NCBI RefSeq assembly: GCF_001654455.1
Contig: NZ_CP015772.1
Location: 372,001-436,000, forward strand
Length of the DNA: 64,000 nt
Source of the DNA: Niabella ginsenosidivorans
GTDB taxonomy: Bacteria > Bacteroidota > Bacteroidia > Chitinophagales > Chitinophagaceae
Direction of reading: 5' to 3'
Under the pieces are notes generated by a model. That model saw only the letters and a list, made by a program, of their open reading frames with translations, ran no database searches and was not told the DNA's origin. Within the stretch, counting starts at the first letter, position 1; every line of letters starts with the position of its first letter. Of the stretch, positions 35,613 through 44,139 are shown one piece after another. The position numbers and the translations under genes are program-made.

Positions 35613-37344
35613 CCTGAACTCCGTAAAAATTGCTGGCAAAATTGCCGGGGATAAAACCGTTGACAACAGAAAATAATAACCGGTATTTTCCTGGTTTTTC
35701 CGGGGCTTTGACAGGGATTTTAATAACCGCGCTGTCTCCCGGTGCCAGGGTCTTCCGGGGCAATGGAAAACGCGTATCGGAATTAATGAAATTATATTTT
35801 TCTATAAGAAAGGCATAGTCGATGGAAAGCGCTGTGTCCAATACAATGGGAGTGGTTCCTTTATTGATCACGGCTATGGATAAGGTTACAGGCTGGCTGG
35901 CGGGCATTGTTTTAGGCGTATTAAGCAGGTGGATCCTTAACGCATTTACGGGAGTATAATGTTCTACAGGCAACAAACGGCCTGTGTTGTACTTGGTATC
36001 TACAGGTATTCCCTGTCCGGGCGCTATAGCATTGCTCTGGGTATAATAGAAAACACGATGACCGTTAAGGAAATGATCATCCATAAGATTAAAATTGGTT
36101 TTGCGGTAACTTTTATCGTTGTAACCAATGGTCTGTGCATCCGGGTGGTAATATTTATAAAGCGAAGGGGCAGAGTAGGAGTTGGAAAAGACAACGGGTG
36201 TTGTTCCTGCCCGGGCATATACTTCATCCGCCCATAGTTTTGCATAGGAAAAGGAGCGGAAATGCTTAATAAGATTTGCGGGCCCGCTGGGGATCAGGAA
36301 AATGATCCTTGCCAGCAGGATCAGCACAATATTTATATAGGCTGTTTTTAAAAAAAGCTTCCTGAATTTTTCGGTTCCGTTAATAATGAGCGATAAGAAC
36401 AGGGCTATATAGGAAATACCTGCAATCAGCGTCCAGTGTGGTTCCACCGTATTTTTAAAGGAAGAAAACAAGAAAAAGCCCAGTGTGCCTGCAAACATAA
36501 AAAGATGCGCGCGCATCAGCTTGTCTTTAATCTTCAGTTTAAACACGGATGCATAAAAGAGCAGCGAGATCAGGGGCCCCCAGATGAGTATCTGCCCAAG
36601 CAGGTAGTCAGTAGTAAAATTGATCCGGTACTGTTTGGCAATGCGCTCAATTAAATGAAAACGCAACGTAGGCCAGTCGTGCGTGTATTGCCAGTACAGG
36701 TGCGGAATAAAAAGCAGGATAACGATCAGCAGGATCAGCCAGCAATATTTGTTCAGTAATAGCCGGAGATTGGATAGTACCACAAAACCTACCAGCAGCA
36801 CCCCGTGGTATTTGCTGTAAAACATCCCGGTAATGGCCAATGCCAGCCAGAAGCTGTTGCTGAAATTTTCTTTTGCCAAAAAATGTTTATAACGCCAGAA
36901 GAACAGCGCGGCAAAGAAAAACAAACAGGCATCCGGTGTGGTGATGAACGCATATACATTGAACACCAGTGTGGCGGCATAGAGAATAATGAACCATCGT
37001 AGCTGCTGCAGGTAAGCAGGCAGCCCTTTGTACACAAAGGCGATGGATAAAGTAGAGAGCAGCACTGTTCCCAGCCGGGTAAATAAAAAACCATGCCCCA
37101 GGCTTTCTCCCAGCCGGATGAACAGGGCCACCATGGGCGGGTGATCAAAATAACTCCATTGAATGTGCTGCGCAAGCATCCAGTAATAGGCTTCATCGCC
37201 GTCCAATCCCAGAAAGGCTGCCTGTAAAAGATTCAGCACCAGCCATACCAGCATAAACCCCACCAGGAGCTGGTTATCGTTTTGAATAGCTGTTTTGGGG
37301 ATGGTGAGTCCCGTTGTTTTAAGAATACCCGCCCGCGCTGCCAT
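35599..37344 (-). CDS. GT39-type membrane glycosyltransferase (ArnT-like)
   Basis: Polytopic membrane glycosyltransferase of the PMT/ArnT family that uses polyprenyl-phosphate sugars. Diagnostic N-terminal motif GDEAYYWMLAQHIQWSYFDHPP (Asp-Glu pair catalytic) precedes about 10-12 TM helices; a soluble beta-rich C-terminal region (about 440-580) resembles the periplasmic domain of such enzymes. ATG 37344 is chosen because the upstream TTG at 37368 overlaps a TAAATTTG box (37366-37373). The last five codons, including stop TGA, lie inside the nested palindromic repeat. Acceptor unknown: lipid A, protein or capsule. Confidence 0.87.
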   Translation of the reverse strand: MAARAGILKTTGLTIPKTAIQNDNQLLVGFMLVWLVLNLLQAAFLGLDGDEAYYWMLAQHIQWSYFDHPPMVALFIRLGESLGHGFLFTRLGTVLLSTLSIAFVYKGLPAYLQQLRWFIILYAATLVFNVYAFITTPDACLFFFAALFFWRYKHFLAKENFSNSFWLALAITGMFYSKYHGVLLVGFVVLSNLRLLLNKYCWLILLIVILLFIPHLYWQYTHDWPTLRFHLIERIAKQYRINFTTDYLLGQILIWGPLISLLFYASVFKLKIKDKLMRAHLFMFAGTLGFFLFSSFKNTVEPHWTLIAGISYIALFLSLIINGTEKFRKLFLKTAYINIVLILLARIIFLIPSGPANLIKHFRSFSYAKLWADEVYARAGTTPVVFSNSYSAPSLYKYYHPDAQTIGYNDKSYRKTNFNLMDDHFLNGHRVFYYTQSNAIAPGQGIPVDTKYNTGRLLPVEHYTPVNALRIHLLNTPKTMPASQPVTLSIAVINKGTTPIVLDTALSIDYAFLIEKYNFINSDTRFPLPRKTLAPGDSAVIKIPVKAPEKPGKYRLLFSVVNGFIPGNFASNFYGVQVIRK

Positions 37345-37365
37345 GAAACACTTGTTGATTTCATA

Positions 37366-37373
37366 CAAATTTA
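37366..37373 (-). promoter_or_regulatory. -7 box of the GT39 gene
   Basis: TAAATTTG on the minus strand, exact match, 21 nt before ATG 37344. Confidence 0.55.
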
Positions 37374-37451
37374 CTGATAATTGCGCCTTCCGGGATAATG
37401 TTCAGGTTAAGGAATTATGGCGTATTTTAATTTTATGACCTGTATAAAATA

Positions 37452-37841
37452 TTATCCGGCGTAGCCCAGGTAAATACTGGTGCCGATAATGCTAATCACT
37501 ATGATGGTGATGGCTATATACAGGTAATCCTTTTCTGCCATAAATGAAAATAACGATAACACTAACCGCAGCGCAGGCGTCAGAAACAGAATAATAATAC
37601 CGGCAAATATGATCGCCTGGCCGCTGCCTGCCTTTAGTCCATTAATGATTTCCCTGAACAGGGTTCCGAGACTTTTATCGTTTTCTTTGAACTGTTCATA
37701 ATGTACAACATCGTGTCCATGCCTGCTTAAATAAAGAATGCCCCCAATACCGCCCACCGTTAAAGCCAGTAACACGCCGTAACGCAGCAGGTTGCCGATG
37801 ATGGTTTGCAGGGTTTTATCAGAAAATGGAGTTTTTGCCAT
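37452..37841 (-). CDS. DUF1634 membrane protein
   Basis: 129 aa with three predicted TM helices (LLRYGVLLALTVGGIGGILYL, AIIFAGIIILFLTPALRLVLSL, YLYIAITIIVISIIGTSIYLG). DUF1634 proteins regularly sit beside TauE/SafE permeases; here the permease gene is 5 bp upstream on the same strand, so the pair is an operon and the products may form a complex. Biochemical role unknown. Confidence 0.85.
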   Translation of the reverse strand: MAKTPFSDKTLQTIIGNLLRYGVLLALTVGGIGGILYLSRHGHDVVHYEQFKENDKSLGTLFREIINGLKAGSGQAIIFAGIIILFLTPALRLVLSLFSFMAEKDYLYIAITIIVISIIGTSIYLGYAG

Positions 37842-37846
37842 ATCTT

Positions 37847-38683
37847 TTAAATTTTACCGGTGATGCCGTTATAGATCATGTTCAATGCCAGCAATAGAAT
37901 AATGATGGAAAAGAAAAGGCGTAATTTTTTGGGGTTCGATTTTAACAGGATCCTGGAGCCCGTTATAGATCCGAATAAAACTCCGATCATAGTAGGCATA
38001 CAGATAGCAGGCTGTATATAGCCTTTCTGCAGGTAAATAACCGTACTGGCGATAGCGGTTACGCCCATCATAAAATTGCTGGTAGTGGTGGATACCTTGA
38101 ATGGTACCTTCATAATATTATCCATCGCAATGACTTTAAAGGCGCCGGAACCGATGCCTAACAGGCCGGACATCATACCAGCCAGCCCCATCATGCCAAA
38201 GCCGCCCCAAACATTTTTTGTTCCATAAGTTATTTTCTTTCCGTTCACATCCGGATAAGCGCCATACAGTTTTAACTTCTGTGCCATAGGGCTGGAGTTT
38301 TTTAAAAAATGCTCTTCTTTTTTTCGTAAGGAATTAACGGAGGAAAAGATCAGCGTCAGTCCAAAGAGGACGGCAATAAAAGACCCCGGTGCAATAGTGG
38401 AGATCAATGCTCCCGAAACGGCTCCCAGTGTTGTAGCGATCTCTAAAAAGATACCGAGCCGCATATTGGTTATACCTTCCCTTACATACGCCGCTGCAGA
38501 ACCGGAGGAGGTAGCAATTACCGAAACCAGGGCCGTACCAATGGCATAATGAATGTCTACGCCCAGGCCAACAGTCAGGAGGGGAATGATAATAATGCCA
38601 CCGCCAAGTCCTGATAAAGAGCCCACTAACCCTGCGCCAAAGGCGCCGATGAGCATAATCAATGTAAATACCAATACCGTCAT
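37847..38683 (-). CDS. TauE/SafE family sulfite exporter-like permease
   Basis: Membrane permease of the TauE/SafE (DUF81) family with about eight TM helices, associated with export or import of sulfite, sulfoacetate or other organosulfonates. Two inverted repeats show the family motif: GLVGSLSGLGGGIIIIPLL near the N-terminus and GMMSGLLGIGSGAFKV in the second half. 278 aa, full length. It is paired with the DUF1634 gene; no sulfonate or cysteine enzymes are nearby, so the substrate is open. Confidence 0.9.
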   Translation of the reverse strand: MTVLVFTLIMLIGAFGAGLVGSLSGLGGGIIIIPLLTVGLGVDIHYAIGTALVSVIATSSGSAAAYVREGITNMRLGIFLEIATTLGAVSGALISTIAPGSFIAVLFGLTLIFSSVNSLRKKEEHFLKNSSPMAQKLKLYGAYPDVNGKKITYGTKNVWGGFGMMGLAGMMSGLLGIGSGAFKVIAMDNIMKVPFKVSTTTSNFMMGVTAIASTVIYLQKGYIQPAICMPTMIGVLFGSITGSRILLKSNPKKLRLFFSIIILLLALNMIYNGITGKI

Positions 38684-38780
38684 ATCACTTACAGGTCATT
38701 TATAGCCGATAGCTCATTCCGTAGGGCCGGCTGAATCATAGAAAGCAGAATGAATGATCGTCTGTTTTATAATATTCTAC

Positions 38781-38809
38781 AAAAAAAATGGGGTTTTAAC
38801 TAACCCCAT
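38781..38809 (-). terminator. fabD terminator overlapping its stop codon
   Basis: Stem ATGGGGTT (38802-38809 on minus) with AACCCCAT (38789-38796), then eight T. The TAA stop of fabD (38796-38798) is inside the hairpin. Confidence 0.88.
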
Positions 38810-39686
38810 CTACTTCAACTTCTTTATTTATTTTTTGTATCAGGCCCTGTAACACCTTGCCGGGCCCAGCTTCTGTAAACTTTGTGGCGCCGTTGGCAAT
38901 CATTGCCTGTATGGTTTGTGTCCATTTAACGGCCCCGGTCAGCTGTGCGATCAGGTTGGCTTTTATTTCTTCCTTATCTACAACCGGTTTGGCCACTACG
39001 TTCTGATAAATGGGGCAGGCGGGCTGATGAAAGGAGGTCTTTTCAATCGCTTCCTGCAGCTCTTTTCTTGCCGGCTCCATCAGCGGGGAGTGGAAGGCTC
39101 CGCCTACGGATAAAACCAGGGCACGCTTTGCACCTGCTTCTTTCATCCGTACTACTGCGGCATCAACCCCCTTAACAGTGCCACTGATCACTAATTGCCC
39201 GGGGCAGTTATAGTTTGCCGGAACCACCACTTCGCCTGTTTCTTCCTGAATGGCTTTACAAAGCTCTTCCACCTTTTCATCGGGCAGGCCCAGGACGGCT
39301 GCCATCGTAGAAGGCTGCAGCTCGCAGGCCTTTTGCATGGCATTGGCCCGTACGGCCACCAGCCGTAATGCATCTTCAAACGCCAGTACGTTATTGGCAA
39401 CCAGTGCGGAGAACTCTCCGAGACTGTGACCGGCTACCATATCCGGATTGTTATTTTCCATTGCCTTGTAGGCTACAATAGAATGCAGGAATACGGCGGG
39501 CTGTGTAACCTTTGTTTCCTTTAGCTCATCAGCAGTTCCTGTAAACAGGATATCAGAAATACGAAAGCCCAGTACTTCATTACCCTGCTCAAACAATTTT
39601 TTGGCAAAGGTGCTGTTTTCATAATGTTCTTTTCCCATTCCGGTATATTGCGACCCCTGTCCGGGGAATACCACTGCATGTTTCAT
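38796..39686 (-). CDS. fabD: Malonyl-CoA:ACP transacylase
   Basis: Moves malonyl groups from CoA to acyl carrier protein for fatty-acid synthesis. The nucleophile is the Ser of GHSLGEFSAL (residue 88 from ATG 39686); the catalytic His is in GGAFHSPLM; the N-terminal VFPGQGSQYTGMG is typical. 296 aa from ATG 39686; a GTG at 39692 would add two residues. Upstream, folE ends 16-22 bp away on the same strand, so joint transcription is likely although the two pathways differ. Confidence 0.97.
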   Translation of the reverse strand: MKHAVVFPGQGSQYTGMGKEHYENSTFAKKLFEQGNEVLGFRISDILFTGTADELKETKVTQPAVFLHSIVAYKAMENNNPDMVAGHSLGEFSALVANNVLAFEDALRLVAVRANAMQKACELQPSTMAAVLGLPDEKVEELCKAIQEETGEVVVPANYNCPGQLVISGTVKGVDAAVVRMKEAGAKRALVLSVGGAFHSPLMEPARKELQEAIEKTSFHQPACPIYQNVVAKPVVDKEEIKANLIAQLTGAVKWTQTIQAMIANGATKFTEAGPGKVLQGLIQKINKEVEVDGVS

Positions 39687-39707
39687 ATTCACTAATTTAT
39701 TTTGGTT

Positions 39708-40304
39708 TTAACTTAAATGTGCGCTGATGAGCTTTAAGAACTCACTGCGCGTCGGATTTTTTTCAAACTCCCCGTAAAATGCGGAAGTGGTGGTTACCGA
39801 GTTCTGTTTCTGCACTCCCCGCATCATCATGCACAGGTGTTTGGCTTCAATAACTACTGCAACGCCCAGCGGGTTCAGTGTTTCCTTGATCGCGTTCATG
39901 ATCTGTACCGTTAACCGTTCCTGTACCTGCAGGCGGTGTGAAAATACATCTACCACCCTCGCAATCTTGCTCAGTCCTGTGATCCATCCGTTGGGAATAT
40001 AGGCCACATGGGCTCTGCCAAAAAAAGGCAGCATATGATGTTCGCAAAGACTGTACAGCTCAATATCCTTTACAATGATCATCTCGCTTACATCCTCATG
40101 GAATTTGGCAGAATTGATGATCTTGTGCGCATCTGAATGATACCCTTTTGTGAGCACCTGCATTGCTTTGGCCACACGTTCCGGCGTTTTTAGCAGGCCC
40201 TCCCGTTCTGCGTCTTCGCCCAGGTTCGTAATAATACTTTTATAATTTTCAATCAGTTTCTGAGTCACCGATTCGTCATACCGATCTTCATTTTTATAAG
40301 CCAT
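39708..40304 (-). CDS. folE: GTP cyclohydrolase I
   Basis: Converts GTP to 7,8-dihydroneopterin triphosphate, the first step of folate, tetrahydropterin and queuosine synthesis. Zinc ligands and active site are seen in [22 protein letters not shown] (Cys and His pair) and [12 protein letters not shown] (second Cys). 198 aa, normal. The upstream neighbours on the same strand are two 6-carboxytetrahydropterin synthase-like genes, which use its product; the cluster therefore likely feeds 7-deazaguanine or pterin synthesis. Confidence 0.97.
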   Translation of the reverse strand: MAYKNEDRYDESVTQKLIENYKSIITNLGEDAEREGLLKTPERVAKAMQVLTKGYHSDAHKIINSAKFHEDVSEMIIVKDIELYSLCEHHMLPFFGRAHVAYIPNGWITGLSKIARVVDVFSHRLQVQERLTVQIMNAIKETLNPLGVAVVIEAKHLCMMMRGVQKQNSVTTTSAFYGEFEKNPTRSEFLKLISAHLS

Positions 40305-40321
40305 GCTGTCAGTAATTTATT

Positions 40322-40729
40322 TTATGCCGGATATTCAACGAAGTTGCGGGGTGTTTCATATAAACGGATCTTCAGTTCCTGTTCTTTATTTATATGAGGC
40401 CGCAAGATATTATAAATAACAATTGCAATATTCTCGGCAGTCGGATTCAGGTTTTTGAATTCTTCTGTATCCAGGTTAAGGTTGCGGTGATCAAATTTTT
40501 CAAGCACGGTTCTGTTCACAAGCTCGCTCAATACCTTTAGATCCATTACAAAGCCGGTGGCCGGATCCACGTTACCGGTCACTTTTATTTCCAGCTCATA
40601 ATTATGACCGTGGTAATGAGGCAGGGAGCATTTTCCGAAAACTTTTTCATTGGTAGCTGCATCCCACTCCGGGTTAAACAACCGGTGGGCCGCATTAAAA
40701 TGTTCTCTCCTGAAAACGGATACTTTCAT
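40322..40729 (-). CDS. queD: 6-carboxy/pyruvoyl-tetrahydropterin synthase family protein 1
   Basis: T-fold enzyme acting on dihydroneopterin triphosphate. Zinc His residues: His in HFNAAHRL and the pair in YHGHNYELEI; catalytic Cys in FGKCSLP; Glu in the C-terminal LYETPRNFVEYP. 135 aa. The Cys-x5-HGHNY spacing is like the eukaryotic/PTPS-type enzyme rather than short E. coli QueD (Cys-x3-HGH). It is followed after 17 bp by folE. A -7-like TACCTTTA lies at 40736-40743, 6 nt upstream. Could be QueD or a PTPS-type enzyme. Confidence 0.88.
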   Translation of the reverse strand: MKVSVFRREHFNAAHRLFNPEWDAATNEKVFGKCSLPHYHGHNYELEIKVTGNVDPATGFVMDLKVLSELVNRTVLEKFDHRNLNLDTEEFKNLNPTAENIAIVIYNILRPHINKEQELKIRLYETPRNFVEYPA

Positions 40730-40752
40730 ACTGGGTAAAGGTAAGGATAAAC

Positions 40753-41160
40753 TTAACCAAAATATTCTACATAGATGCGGGGCGTTTCATAGAGCTTGAT
40801 GCAGTGTAACTGCACATTAGGCGGCAGATGGGGCGTTAGCTCGTTCCAGATGCCAATGGCCAGGTTTTCTGTGCTGCACAGCTGATCTTTCATAAAACCT
40901 ACATCCTCGTTCAGGTTCCGGTGATCCAGCTTTTCAATAATATGCTGCCTGATAATCCCGCTCAGTTTTTTTACATCATACACAAATCCTGTTTCGGGAT
41001 CGGGCAGGCCTTTTACCGTAATATAAAGTTCATAGTTGTGTCCATGCCAGTTCTTATTGGCACATTTTCCGAAAACCTGCTCGTTTTCTTCTTCTGACCA
41101 TTTGGGATTGAACAACTTATGAGCTGCATTAAAATGTTCTATTCTTGTAAGATATATCAT
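40753..41160 (-). CDS. queD: 6-carboxy/pyruvoyl-tetrahydropterin synthase family protein 2
   Basis: Second T-fold paralogue, 135 aa, about half identical to its neighbour by eye (FNAAHKLFNPKW, FGKCANKNWHGHNYELY, KLDHRNLNED, LYETPRIYVEYFG). All zinc and catalytic residues seem to be present. The start is ATG 41160: the frame extends to 41427, but that extension would overlap mqnB on the other strand and lies beyond a perfect TAATTTTG box (41169-41176). It is 23 bp upstream of copy 1, so probably a tandem duplication in one operon with folE. Confidence 0.88.
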   Translation of the reverse strand: MIYLTRIEHFNAAHKLFNPKWSEEENEQVFGKCANKNWHGHNYELYITVKGLPDPETGFVYDVKKLSGIIRQHIIEKLDHRNLNEDVGFMKDQLCSTENLAIGIWNELTPHLPPNVQLHCIKLYETPRIYVEYFG

Positions 41161-41168
41161 AGAGGCTG

Positions 41169-41176
41169 CAAAATTA
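41169..41176 (-). promoter_or_regulatory. -7 box of the queD pair
   Basis: TAATTTTG on the minus strand, exact match, 8 bases before ATG 41160; supports the short start and a very short leader. Confidence 0.55.
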
Positions 41177-41336
41177 TTAATTTTTAAGAAGACGCCTGAT
41201 GAAATATTTGAATGCAGATTCTGTGCACATGCCCTATAAAATGCGGATCCGCCTGCTTCTTGCCCTGTGGATGCGCTCCTGTATGAGAATTCTTCCTTAT
41301 TTAAACCGAAACTGTTCTCTGCCGGTATTAAAGTAA

Positions 41337-41344
41337 TACCTTTG
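41337..41344 (+). promoter_or_regulatory. -7 box of mqnB
   Basis: TACCTTTG, exact match, 22 bases before ATG 41367. Confidence 0.55.
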
Positions 41345-41366
41345 CAGTTCTTATTGTGTACAGGAT

Positions 41367-42011
41367 ATGGATTTATTGATCGTGGCGGCAACAAAACTGG
41401 AGATCCCTTCAGTAATACAGTTTTCAAAAAAGCAGGATCATGTTGATGTTCTGATAAGCGGCATAGGGGGAGTGGCTACAAGCTATGCGCTGACAAAAGC
41501 CCTTGCAAAAAAGAAATACGACCTGTTAATACAGGCAGGTATAGCAGGCAGCTTTTCAAAAGAAATGGCGCTGGGTACCACAGTTGTTGTTGGCGCGGAT
41601 TGTTTTGGAGACCTGGGAGTGGTGGAAAATAAAGAACGCAAGTCTGTTTTTGATCTGCATCTGCTGCCTGCTGATAAAAAGCCCTTCAGTAACGGCTGGC
41701 TGGTAAACCCCCATAAACGTTTGTTAAAGGCTACCGGTTTAAAAACGGTCAGGTCGGTTACGGTAAATGAAATTTCTACAGATAAGCGGTCTATTGCTTA
41801 TTTTGGTACCAAACTTGAAGCAGTAACAGAGTCGATGGAAGGGGCTGCTTTTCATTATGTGGCCTTGCAGGAAAAAGTGCCTTTCCTGCAGATCCGTTCC
41901 CTCTCTAACCGGGTAGGTGAGCGGAACAAAGCCCGATGGCAGATAAAGGAATCGGTGCTGGATCTGAATCAGACGGTTTTAAAACTGGTTCATGAAATAC
42001 GCAACAAATAA
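41367..42011 (+). CDS. mqnB: Futalosine hydrolase
   Basis: Nucleosidase of the MTA/SAH phosphorylase-like fold that removes hypoxanthine from futalosine in the alternative menaquinone pathway. Motifs: DLLIVAATKLEIPSV, VLISGIGGVATSYALT, LLIQAGIAGSFSKEM and the purine/ribose-binding ESMEGAAFHYVA. 214 aa. mqnD follows after 59 bp on the same strand, which separates it from plain MTA nucleosidase. The organism probably makes menaquinone by the futalosine route, as many Chitinophagaceae do. Confidence 0.94.
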   Translation: MDLLIVAATKLEIPSVIQFSKKQDHVDVLISGIGGVATSYALTKALAKKKYDLLIQAGIAGSFSKEMALGTTVVVGADCFGDLGVVENKERKSVFDLHLLPADKKPFSNGWLVNPHKRLLKATGLKTVRSVTVNEISTDKRSIAYFGTKLEAVTESMEGAAFHYVALQEKVPFLQIRSLSNRVGERNKARWQIKESVLDLNQTVLKLVHEIRNK

Positions 42012-42070
42012 AGAGCGCCTTTTTGATAGTTTTGAAAAGGCGGTTATAATAAAATTTCTATAACAGAAAC

Positions 42071-42880
42071 ATGATGCTTAGAATTGGATTTTCTCCCTGT
42101 CCGAATGATACATTTATTTTTGATGCCTTGGTAAACGGGAAGATCGATACGGAAGACCTGGAATTTGAACCGGTGCTTGAGGATGTGGAAACATTGAACC
42201 GCTGGGCCCTGAAAGGAGAGCTGGATATTACAAAACTGAGCTTTCCTGCTTATTTTAAAACAACCGGTCAGTATGAGCTGTTGAATGCCGGAAGCGCTTT
42301 AGGCAAGGGCGTAGGCCCCCTGCTGGTTAGCAACAGCAATAAAAAATTCACAGAGGAAGAAGTAAACAATGCCCGTATTTTGCTGCCGGGGATCAATACG
42401 ACGGCCCACCTGCTTTTCAGCTTTGCTTATCCGAACGCTAAAAACAAATTTTTTGGTGTTTTTCATGAAATAGAAGACGCCGTTGCAAGCGGCAAAGCCG
42501 ACCTGGGGGTTATTATTCATGAGAACCGGTTTACTTATCAGGATAAAGGATTGTTTAAAGTAAGAGACCTGGGCGAATACTGGGAGCAGGAAATGAAAGT
42601 GCCGATCCCGCTGGGAGGTATTGTAATCAAAAAGGAGCTAGGCAGGGGACTGTATAATGAAGTGAACGCTTATATTGTTGAAAGCCTTCAGTATTCGTTC
42701 AAAAATTATCCCGCAATATCAGATTACGTTAAAACGAACGCGCAGGCCATGAGTGAAGAGGTGATGCGCAAGCATATTGATCTGTACGTAAATAATTACA
42801 GCCTGGACCTGGGTGAGGATGGCCATAAGGCAGTAGCCACACTGGCAGAGATCCATAAAAAGATTGCGCCTGCCCCTTAG
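42071..42880 (+). CDS. mqnD: 1,4-dihydroxy-6-naphthoate synthase
   Basis: Converts cyclic dehypoxanthine futalosine to 1,4-dihydroxy-6-naphthoate in menaquinone synthesis; periplasmic-binding-protein-like fold. Signature GFSPCPNDTFIFDALV at the N-terminus, DITKLSFPAYF, GPLLVSNSN and LGVIIHENRFTYQ (catalytic His). 269 aa from the first of two consecutive ATG codons. The stop TAG shares the bases TTAG with the TAA stop of the convergent class IV aminotransferase gene. Confidence 0.95.
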   Translation: MMLRIGFSPCPNDTFIFDALVNGKIDTEDLEFEPVLEDVETLNRWALKGELDITKLSFPAYFKTTGQYELLNAGSALGKGVGPLLVSNSNKKFTEEEVNNARILLPGINTTAHLLFSFAYPNAKNKFFGVFHEIEDAVASGKADLGVIIHENRFTYQDKGLFKVRDLGEYWEQEMKVPIPLGGIVIKKELGRGLYNEVNAYIVESLQYSFKNYPAISDYVKTNAQAMSEEVMRKHIDLYVNNYSLDLGEDGHKAVATLAEIHKKIAPAP

Positions 42881-43698
42881 GGAAATAAATGGGAAAGGTG
42901 TTGCTGTAAAAGTGCCTGTGTTTGTTGCGTGCGGTAAAGGGCTCCCTGGAAAGATTGTACGCTGCGGATGCCCCTGAGCGCATTGGTCAGGAACAGCTCC
43001 TCGGCATTTTTGAGATCATCGGTCGTGCAGGGCTGCTGTACTATCAAAGGCGCATTGTTCAAAAGATAAGATCGGAAAACACCTTCCACACAACCTTCGT
43101 TAACAGGAGGGGTAAAAAGCTGTCCGTCCCTGATCCAGAAGATATTGGATATAACAGATTCTATAAGGCGGCCGTACGTATTCAGGATAATGACATCATC
43201 CAGCTGCTGGGCAGCGCAGTATTGTGCCGCGCGGCTGTAGATAAAGCCACTGGCCAGCTTCAGGCCGGAATAGGGAGAAATCTCTTTACGGATGGCATCG
43301 AATACCCCAAGAAACAGGCCGGCACTCCTGGTAACAGCAGGCGGCGGAAAAGCGTCTGCCTCAATCAGGTAATGCAATGCCTTATTTTCAAACAGTGTTC
43401 CGTCTCCGTGTGAAAATGACAGGCGCACCCTGGCGCTGTTATTGCACCGGTTCAGCGCGCACAGCTCCAGCAATTTTTCAAAAACAAGATCAATAGTGAC
43501 GTTATCTGGCAGCGTATAGTTTAGCAGTGCCAGGCTTTTTACGATCCTTTTTTTATGATAGGCTTTGAGCGGTATATGAGATTGATGTACTCTTAATGTT
43601 TCAAAAAAACCATCGCCGTAACGGTAGCTTTTATTGCCGGCGCTGATGACCGGCTGATCCGAATTGAAGAAAGTTCCGTTAAAACATAACCATTTCAT
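42877..43698 (-). CDS. Class IV aminotransferase / aminodeoxychorismate lyase-like
   Basis: PLP enzyme of fold type IV. The N-terminal FNSDQPVISAGNKSYRYGDGFFETLRV is typical of 4-amino-4-deoxychorismate lyase (PabC) and branched-chain aminotransferases; the Lys of LKLASGFIYSRAAQY is the likely PLP lysine and LTNALRGIRSV binds phosphate. 273 aa, near PabC length. It probably makes p-aminobenzoate for folate, but pabAB are not adjacent, so D-amino-acid or branched-chain activity remains possible. It overlaps mqnD by 4 bp tail to tail. Confidence 0.85.
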   Translation of the reverse strand: MKWLCFNGTFFNSDQPVISAGNKSYRYGDGFFETLRVHQSHIPLKAYHKKRIVKSLALLNYTLPDNVTIDLVFEKLLELCALNRCNNSARVRLSFSHGDGTLFENKALHYLIEADAFPPPAVTRSAGLFLGVFDAIRKEISPYSGLKLASGFIYSRAAQYCAAQQLDDVIILNTYGRLIESVISNIFWIRDGQLFTPPVNEGCVEGVFRSYLLNNAPLIVQQPCTTDDLKNAEELFLTNALRGIRSVQSFQGALYRTQQTQALLQQHLSHLFP

Positions 43699-43719
43699 GG
43701 ATGCATGCTGTTTAGACGG

Positions 43720-44139
43720 CTATTGCGGATGAATCCTTGATGGAAGTCCCGGCTTAATAGAAGGGTCAGGCTGAGCAGCTCTTGCTGAATCAAAGGCTTT
43801 AGCCTCCCCGGGAGGTAGTTTTTTCCTGGTTTGCTGTACATTAATAGAATCCAGCAGGGCGGCAAAAACATCGGGTTTGCGCTGATAATAGTCCAGGCTT
43901 TTATCGAACTGCTCTTTTGTTATATTATGCAGCGTAAAGATCTTGCGCAGTACTTCCTGGTTAATAGCAGCATGGTTCAACTGAGGATAGCGGTAATACA
44001 CATAACTGTTTACAAATTCGCTTCCCTTTGCAATATCCCACAGCACTGCTTCCATTTTTTCTTCGGATAAAACACCTTTTGGCCGGCCGCAGGCGGCTAC
44101 CAGTAAAAAACAGATAGCTGATAACAGTATTTTTTTCAT
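43720..44139 (-). CDS. DUF4296 lipoprotein
   Basis: Predicted lipoprotein with lipobox LLVAACGR (Cys17), then a helical DUF4296 domain (EEKMEAVLWDIAKGSEFVNSYV, HNITKEQFDKSLDYYQRKPDVF) and a Pro-rich tail. 139 aa; family is specific to Bacteroidetes, function unknown. Its ATG overlaps the coaBC stop in ATGA (44136-44139), indicating translational coupling. Confidence 0.88.
   Translation of the reverse strand: MKKILLSAICFLLVAACGRPKGVLSEEKMEAVLWDIAKGSEFVNSYVYYRYPQLNHAAINQEVLRKIFTLHNITKEQFDKSLDYYQRKPDVFAALLDSINVQQTRKKLPPGEAKAFDSARAAQPDPSIKPGLPSRIHPQ

Noticed and set aside
41161-41427. N-terminal extension of the second queD-like gene
   Set aside because: Would overlap mqnB and cross two promoter boxes; paralogue length (135 aa) matches the short start.
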